DNA of 12,584 nt from Actinobacteria bacterium 13_2_20CM_68_14 (GTDB lineage Bacteria; Actinomycetota; Thermoleophilia; Gaiellales; Gaiellaceae): NCBI GenBank assembly GCA_001914705.1, contig MNDB01000044.1:1-12584 (forward strand). Reading direction: 5' to 3'. This document shows, one piece after another, positions 9,101-12,584 of this stretch; position 1 is the stretch's first letter, and every line of letters begins with the position of its first letter. The position numbers and the translations under genes were made by a program. The notes under the pieces were generated by a model that saw only the letters and a program-made list of their open reading frames with translations, did no database searches and was not told where the DNA came from.

Positions 9101-9900
9101 TGGCTCGCTTCAAGCTCCTGCTGTCTGAAGCCGTCCGCTCGCTCTTCGCGAACGTCTCCACGACCGCCGCGGCGACGATGACCGTCCTGATCGGGATGTT
9201 CCTACTCGGCTTCCTGATCGGGCTCTCGACCTGGGCGTTCTCGCTCAGCAACCACTACAAGCACGAGCTCCCGCTCGTCAAGTCGGTGACGCCGGTCACG
9301 GCCGAAGAGGGCCTGGCGCAGATGCGGAAGAAGAACCCCGAGCTCTTCCAGGGCTCGACGCTGCCCTACAACCCGCTCGGGCCGGCGCTGACCGTGCAAC
9401 CGAAGCGCGGGGAGGACACCGTCAAGATCGCCGAAACGCTGCAACCGAGGCCACCCGGCGTGCACGACGTCAACTACGGCAAGAAGACGGCCCACAAGCT
9501 GCTGACGGCGGCCAAGGTGATCGACATCTTCTTCGTCCTCGCCGTGATCGTCCTGCTCGTCTCCTCGACGCTGCTGATCGGAAACACGATCCGGTTAGCG
9601 ATCTTCTCCCGGCGGCGTGAGATCGAGGTGATGAAGCTCGTCGGCGCGACGAACTGGTTCATCCGCGGGCCCTTCATGCTCGAGGGCCTGATCACGGGCC
9701 TGGTCGGCTCGCTCGCAGCGATTCTGCTGCTCGCGCTCGGTAAGGAGATCGCGCTGCCGCGGATCATGCCGCACGTGATTCGGGCCTCCGACATCCACGC
9801 CTGGCCGTTCGGGCTGACGGCGCTGATCATCCTCGGCACCGGGCTGCTGCTCGGCGCTGCGGGCTCGGGTCTGACGATCCGCCGATTCCTGCAGGTCTAG
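9100..9900 (+). CDS. ftsX: FtsX, membrane subunit of the FtsEX complex, short outer loop
   Basis: Integral membrane partner of FtsE; its outer domain normally binds a peptidoglycan hydrolase or adaptor. The 266 residues show a cytoplasmic N-terminus (MARFKLLLSEAVRSLFANVS), membrane helix 1 at about 21-47, an outer domain at 51-137, then helices at about 138-163, 193-214 and 236-257. The conserved FtsX core RREIEVMKLVGATNWFIRGPFMLEG (172-196) lies between helices 2 and 3. After helix 1 the sequence goes almost directly from SLSNHYKHEL to PLVKSVTPVTAEEGLAQM. The usual first outer strand and helix (hydrophobic VxVYL followed by a 'Q...L...L...P.V' helix, roughly 30-40 residues) are absent, with the frame intact. 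The GTG start overlaps the ftsE stop (TAGTG), so translation is coupled. Confidence 0.93.
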   Translation: MARFKLLLSEAVRSLFANVSTTAAATMTVLIGMFLLGFLIGLSTWAFSLSNHYKHELPLVKSVTPVTAEEGLAQMRKKNPELFQGSTLPYNPLGPALTVQPKRGEDTVKIAETLQPRPPGVHDVNYGKKTAHKLLTAAKVIDIFFVLAVIVLLVSSTLLIGNTIRLAIFSRRREIEVMKLVGATNWFIRGPFMLEGLITGLVGSLAAILLLALGKEIALPRIMPHVIRASDIHAWPFGLTALIILGTGLLLGAAGSGLTIRRFLQV

Positions 9901-9905
9901 AACCC

Positions 9906-11546
9906 GTTGTTGTAGAGCTTGCCCGGCGCGGCAAGCTCATTGTCGGCGAGCCGTACTTCACGCCGGGAGTTCCGATCGTCGTCGACCGCAAGGGCGCGGG
10001 TGACGCGCGCCCGGGCGATCTCGCCGTCGTCTCCGGCCGGCGTGGCCGGGCGCGTGTCCAGCGCGTGCTCGGCTCCGCGAAGCGGATCGAGAACGTGCTC
10101 GAGGCGTTGCTGGTGGAGACCGGGGCCCGGCAGGGGTTCGAGCCCCACGACGCCCCGGCGCCGTCCCTCGAGGGCCGGGTCGATCTCCGCGACGAGCTTT
10201 CGTTCACGATCGACCCAGAGACGGCCAAGGACTTCGACGATGCGCTGACGCTGAAGGACGGCCGGGCGTATGTCCACATCGCCGATGTCTCTCACTTCGT
10301 CCCGGCCGGCACGCCGCTCGACCGCGGCGCCGCCGAGCGGGCGTTCTCGACCTACGTCCCCGGCCGCGTGGCGCCGATGCTGCCGCCCGACCTCTCGGAG
10401 GACCTCTGCTCGCTGCGGCCGCACGAGGATCGTCTCTGCGTCACCGTCGAGATTCCGCTCGACGGCGGCGAGCCGAGCTTCTACCGCTCCGTCATCCGCA
10501 GCCGCGAGCGGTTCACCTACGGACGCGCCGAGGAGATCCTGGCCGGGCGGGAGCGTGCCGACGCGGATCTGACGGAGGCATTGAAACGGGCGGAAGCGGT
10601 CTCGACCGACCTGCGCGAGCGTCGGTTCGCCCGAGGCGCGCTTCGTGTCGAATCGCCCGAGATCGAGTTCGAGTTCGACTCGAACGGCGGCGTCGCGCGC
10701 GCCTGGCGGGCCGAGGAGGCGCACTCGCACATGCTCGTCGAGGAGCTGATGATCCTCGCGAACGAGCGAGTGGCCTCACTGCTCGCCGGCCGCCGCCGAG
10801 AGGCGCTGTTCCGCGTGCACGAGCGTCCGGAGCCGCAGGCCGTCCAGCTGCTGCTGGCGAAGCTCGCCGACCTGAAGGTGCCGACGCCGGCCGCGCCGAA
10901 CGAGCTCTCGCCGGGGGACGCCGCCGCGATCGCGGCGGAGGCGAGCGAGCTCGTCACTGAATACTCCGGAAAGTCGGGGCGGGGGAGGGAGGCGTTCCCG
11001 TCGCTCGTGCTCCGGGCGCTGAAGCAGGCCCGCTACGACCCGCGCAACCTCGGCCACTCCGGTCTCGCGAGCTCCGCCTACTGCCATTTCACCTCGCCGA
11101 TCCGCCGCTACCCCGACCTCGTCGTCCATCGCGCGCTGCTGCGCGAGCTGGACCTGTCCGGGGACCCGGTACCGCCGGACCTGGGCGAGCTCGCCGAACA
11201 CACGTCCGAGCGGGAGCGGGCGGCCGCCGATGTCGAGTACCGCGCCGATGACATCTGCCTGGCGTGGCTGCTCGACGCCGAGCTCTACGAACGCGGCTGG
11301 GACGAGCCGTTCGAGGGCGAGATCATCGGCGTGATCGGCTCCGGCCTCTTCGCCCGCTTCGGCGAGGTTTTCGAAGGCTTCCTGCCCGCTCGACGCCTCG
11401 CCGGCGACTATTTCGAGCTCAACGACCTCGGCACGGCTCTGGTCGGCCGCCGCGGCCGCGGCACGTTCCGCCTCGGCGATCCGATCGCGGTCCGAGTCGA
11501 GTCGATCGACAAGCCGGCCGGCAAGGTCGAGCTGGCGCCCGCCTAG
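9906..11546 (+). CDS. rnr: RNase R/RNase II-family 3'-5' exoribonuclease, start uncertain
   Basis: Processive exonuclease that degrades structured RNA and, with SmpB-tmRNA, non-stop mRNA. Numbering from the first canonical start, GTG 10065 (493 residues), the RNB catalytic acids are Asp50, Asp56, Asp58 and Asp59 in TIDPETAKDFDDA. HIADVSHFVPAGTPLD, the family signature HFTSPIRRYPDLVVHR (341-356) and a C-terminal S1 domain from about 403 follow. However, about 53 codons upstream in the same frame (from 9906: VVVELARRGKLIVGEPYFTP, then GDLAVVSGRRGRARVQRVLG) are GC3-rich and look like the OB/cold-shock domain that precedes RNB, so the protein probably begins near 9906 (546 residues). No in-frame ATG, GTG or TTG exists there. 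The N-terminal helix-turn-helix and lysine-rich tail of E. coli RNase R are missing. The next gene is smpB, a functional partner. Confidence 0.88.
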   Translation, partial: VVVELARRGKLIVGEPYFTPGVPIVVDRKGAGDARPGDLAVVSGRRGRARVQRVLGSAKRIENVLEALLVETGARQGFEPHDAPAPSLEGRVDLRDELSFTIDPETAKDFDDALTLKDGRAYVHIADVSHFVPAGTPLDRGAAERAFSTYVPGRVAPMLPPDLSEDLCSLRPHEDRLCVTVEIPLDGGEPSFYRSVIRSRERFTYGRAEEILAGRERADADLTEALKRAEAVSTDLRERRFARGALRVESPEIEFEFDSNGGVARAWRAEEAHSHMLVEELMILANERVASLLAGRRREALFRVHERPEPQAVQLLLAKLADLKVPTPAAPNELSPGDAAAIAAEASELVTEYSGKSGRGREAFPSLVLRALKQARYDPRNLGHSGLASSAYCHFTSPIRRYPDLVVHRALLRELDLSGDPVPPDLGELAEHTSERERAAADVEYRADDICLAWLLDAELYERGWDEPFEGEIIGVIGSGLFARFGEVFEGFLPARRLAGDYFELNDLGTALVGRRGRGTFRLGDPIAVRVESIDKPAGKVELAPA

Positions 11547-11549
11547 ACT
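11544..11549 (+). promoter_or_regulatory. Leaderless -10 box of smpB overlapping the rnr stop codon
   Basis: TAGACT fits TANNNT and ends six bases before the smpB ATG at 11556. Its TAG is the stop codon of rnr. The six bases between, GGATCG, hold no convincing Shine-Dalgarno sequence. No -35 of good match is seen at 16-18 bp. The layout is the same as at the comF-hpf junction. Confidence 0.5.
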
Positions 11550-11555
11550 GGATCG

Positions 11556-12017
11556 ATGGCTGGAAAGGGCGAGAAACTGATCGCTGAGAACCGCCGCGCG
11601 CGGCACGACTATCACCTGCTCGACCGGTTCGAGGCCGGCGTGCAGCTGACCGGAACCGAGGTGAAGTCCCTGCGCGACGGACGCGTCACGCTTGGCCAGG
11701 CCTACGCGGACCTCCGCAACGGCGAGGTCTGGTTGATCGGCGCCCACATCGACGAATACGCACAGGGAAACGTCGCCAACCACGAGCCCGAGCGGGACCG
11801 CAAACTGCTCCTGCACCGCAGGGAGATCGAGTCCCTGATCGGCCAAGTGCAGCAGAAGGGCCTGACGCTCGTGCCGACGCGCATGTACTTCAAGAACGGT
11901 CGCGTGAAGCTCGAGCTGGCGGTCGGGCGAGGTAAGGAGCAGCGCGACAAGCGCCGCGACATCGCCAAGCGCGATGCCCAGCGCGACATCGAGCGCGCGC
12001 TCAGGCGCCGTCGCTGA
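11556..12017 (+). CDS. smpB: SsrA-binding protein SmpB
   Basis: Binds the tRNA-like end of tmRNA and delivers it to ribosomes stalled on broken mRNA, so that the nascent peptide is tagged for proteolysis. The 153 residues are full length: IAENRRARHDYHLLDRFEAG near the start, GTEVKSLRDGRVTLGQAYADL, HIDEYAQGNVANHEPERDRKLLLHRREI, LVPTRMYFKNGRVKLELAVGRGK, and the basic C-terminal tail DKRRDIAKRDAQRDIERALRRRR, which becomes a helix in the mRNA channel. The ATG at 11556 gives the canonical N-terminus. It lies 9 bp after rnr; the pairing matches the known cooperation of RNase R with SmpB-tmRNA. The tmRNA gene (ssrA), often nearby, is not in this window. The last 17 bp overlap the convergent GNAT gene. 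Confidence 0.98.
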   Translation: MAGKGEKLIAENRRARHDYHLLDRFEAGVQLTGTEVKSLRDGRVTLGQAYADLRNGEVWLIGAHIDEYAQGNVANHEPERDRKLLLHRREIESLIGQVQQKGLTLVPTRMYFKNGRVKLELAVGRGKEQRDKRRDIAKRDAQRDIERALRRRR

Positions 12018-12552
12018 TTCGTAGCTCGAATTCGAGTTCTTCGCCGTCCTCCTCGTCCCAGTGCTGGCCGATGTGCTTGAAGCCGAGACGCCTTGCGAGC
12101 GCGAGCGACGGCTCGTTCTCCGGGCTGATCGAGGCGATGAAGCGCTGGATGCTGTGTTCGCGCGAGGCCCACTCGATCAGGGCGCGCACGACCTCGGTCG
12201 CGTAGCCGCGGCGCCGGTGGGGCTCGAAGATCGAGTAGCCGACCTCGACGGCGTCGGGCGCCTTGACCGCGTTGACGCCCGGCGGCCCATGGAATCCGGC
12301 GTGGCCGATCATCGGCCGCTCCCCCTCGGGCAGGACGACCGCGTAGACGAACCATTCCTGGATCTCCGGCCGCTCGCGCATCTGGCGCAGGCGAAACCTG
12401 AGGAAGCCGGTGTCATGGGCGTCTGGCCAGTCGTCCGGGAGCTTCAGTGCTGCTGTGGCCTCGGCGTCGCTCCGGCGCTCGGCGAGCAGAGCGTCGATGA
12501 AATCCGGCGACATCGAGACGAGCTCCAGGCGCTCGGATCGAATCGGACTCAT
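12001..12552 (-). CDS. GNAT-family N-acetyltransferase (RimJ/RimL-like)
   Basis: A 183-residue acetyl-CoA-dependent acetyltransferase of the Acetyltransf_3 type; the acceptor is unknown. It opens with SERLELVSMSPDFIDALLA, typical of RimJ/RimL-like proteins. The central strand WFVYAVVLPEGERPMIGHAGFHGPP leads into motif A, VEVGYSIFEPHRRRGYATEVVRALIEWA (102-129). There Arg113-x-x-Gly116-x-Ala118 is the acetyl-CoA pyrophosphate loop. ISPENEPSLALARRLGFKHIGQHWDEEDGEELEFELRI is motif B and the closing strands. It is the only gene on the minus strand, converges on smpB with a 17-bp overlap, and has its own promoter box, so it is probably an independent unit. RimI/RimL-like ribosomal modification would fit the neighbourhood but is not supported by any specific residue. 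Confidence 0.9.
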   Translation of the reverse strand: MSPIRSERLELVSMSPDFIDALLAERRSDAEATAALKLPDDWPDAHDTGFLRFRLRQMRERPEIQEWFVYAVVLPEGERPMIGHAGFHGPPGVNAVKAPDAVEVGYSIFEPHRRRGYATEVVRALIEWASREHSIQRFIASISPENEPSLALARRLGFKHIGQHWDEEDGEELEFELRISDGA

Positions 12553-12558
12553 GGATCG

Positions 12559-12564
12559 AGGCTA
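12559..12564 (-). promoter_or_regulatory. Leaderless -10 box of the GNAT gene
   Basis: On the minus strand TAGCCT fits TANNNT and ends six bases (CGATCC) before the ATG at 12552. No Shine-Dalgarno sequence lies between. The -35 position would be at the very edge of the window and cannot be judged. Confidence 0.45.
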
Positions 12565-12584
12565 CAATTTGCAGGACATACGGG

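Noticed and set aside
12018..12584. Search for the tmRNA gene (ssrA) near smpB
   Set aside because: The region is filled by the minus-strand acetyltransferase gene and I see no tRNA-like ends or tag-coding segment.

Overview
The window is GC-rich, gene-dense chromosomal DNA, almost all on the + strand. Gene content and order (comF, hpf, secA, prfB, ftsE, ftsX, then rnr and smpB), high GC3, and several TANNNT boxes a few bases before start codons suggest an actinobacterium-like genome. My guess is a Thermoleophilia/Solirubrobacterales-type lineage; that is inference from gene order and protein style, not a database result. No transposon, phage gene, CRISPR array, tRNA or rRNA is visible. This is core genome, and I see no new multi-gene system; the unusual signals lie in expression control and gene starts.

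Layout. Positions 44-2411: a small MerR-type regulator, S-adenosylhomocysteine hydrolase (ahcY) behind a near-consensus CRP/GlxR-like palindrome, and a sugar-phosphate nucleotidyltransferase whose natural start appears to be CTG. Positions 2449-4184: a ComF-type phosphoribosyltransferase, a long-form ribosome hibernation factor, and an unrecognised 181-residue protein joined to it by a TAATG overlap. Positions 4316-8246: secA, a 132-bp gap with three hairpins, and prfB, which is split by the classic RF2 +1 frameshift at CTT TGA C. Positions 8324-9900: ftsE-ftsX, overlapping at TAGTG; FtsX has an unusually short outer loop. Positions 9906-12017: a compact RNase R-like exonuclease with no ordinary start codon for its conserved N-terminus, followed by smpB. 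Positions 12001-12552: a convergent GNAT acetyltransferase whose end overlaps smpB by 17 bp.

How the genes work together. Most serve protein synthesis and envelope growth: ribosome dormancy (Hpf), stop-codon reading (RF2), rescue of stalled ribosomes and decay of non-stop mRNA (SmpB, RNase R), secretion (SecA), and coupling of peptidoglycan hydrolysis to division (FtsEX). AhcY clears the by-product of methylation.

Control. Four genes (comF, hpf, smpB, the GNAT gene) have TANNNT at exactly -12 to -7 from the first base of the start codon, the layout expected for leaderless mRNAs. In two of them the TAG stop of the preceding gene is the first half of that box. merR, secA and prfB have TANNNT 9-10 bases before their ATG. 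Only ahcY has a clear Shine-Dalgarno sequence.
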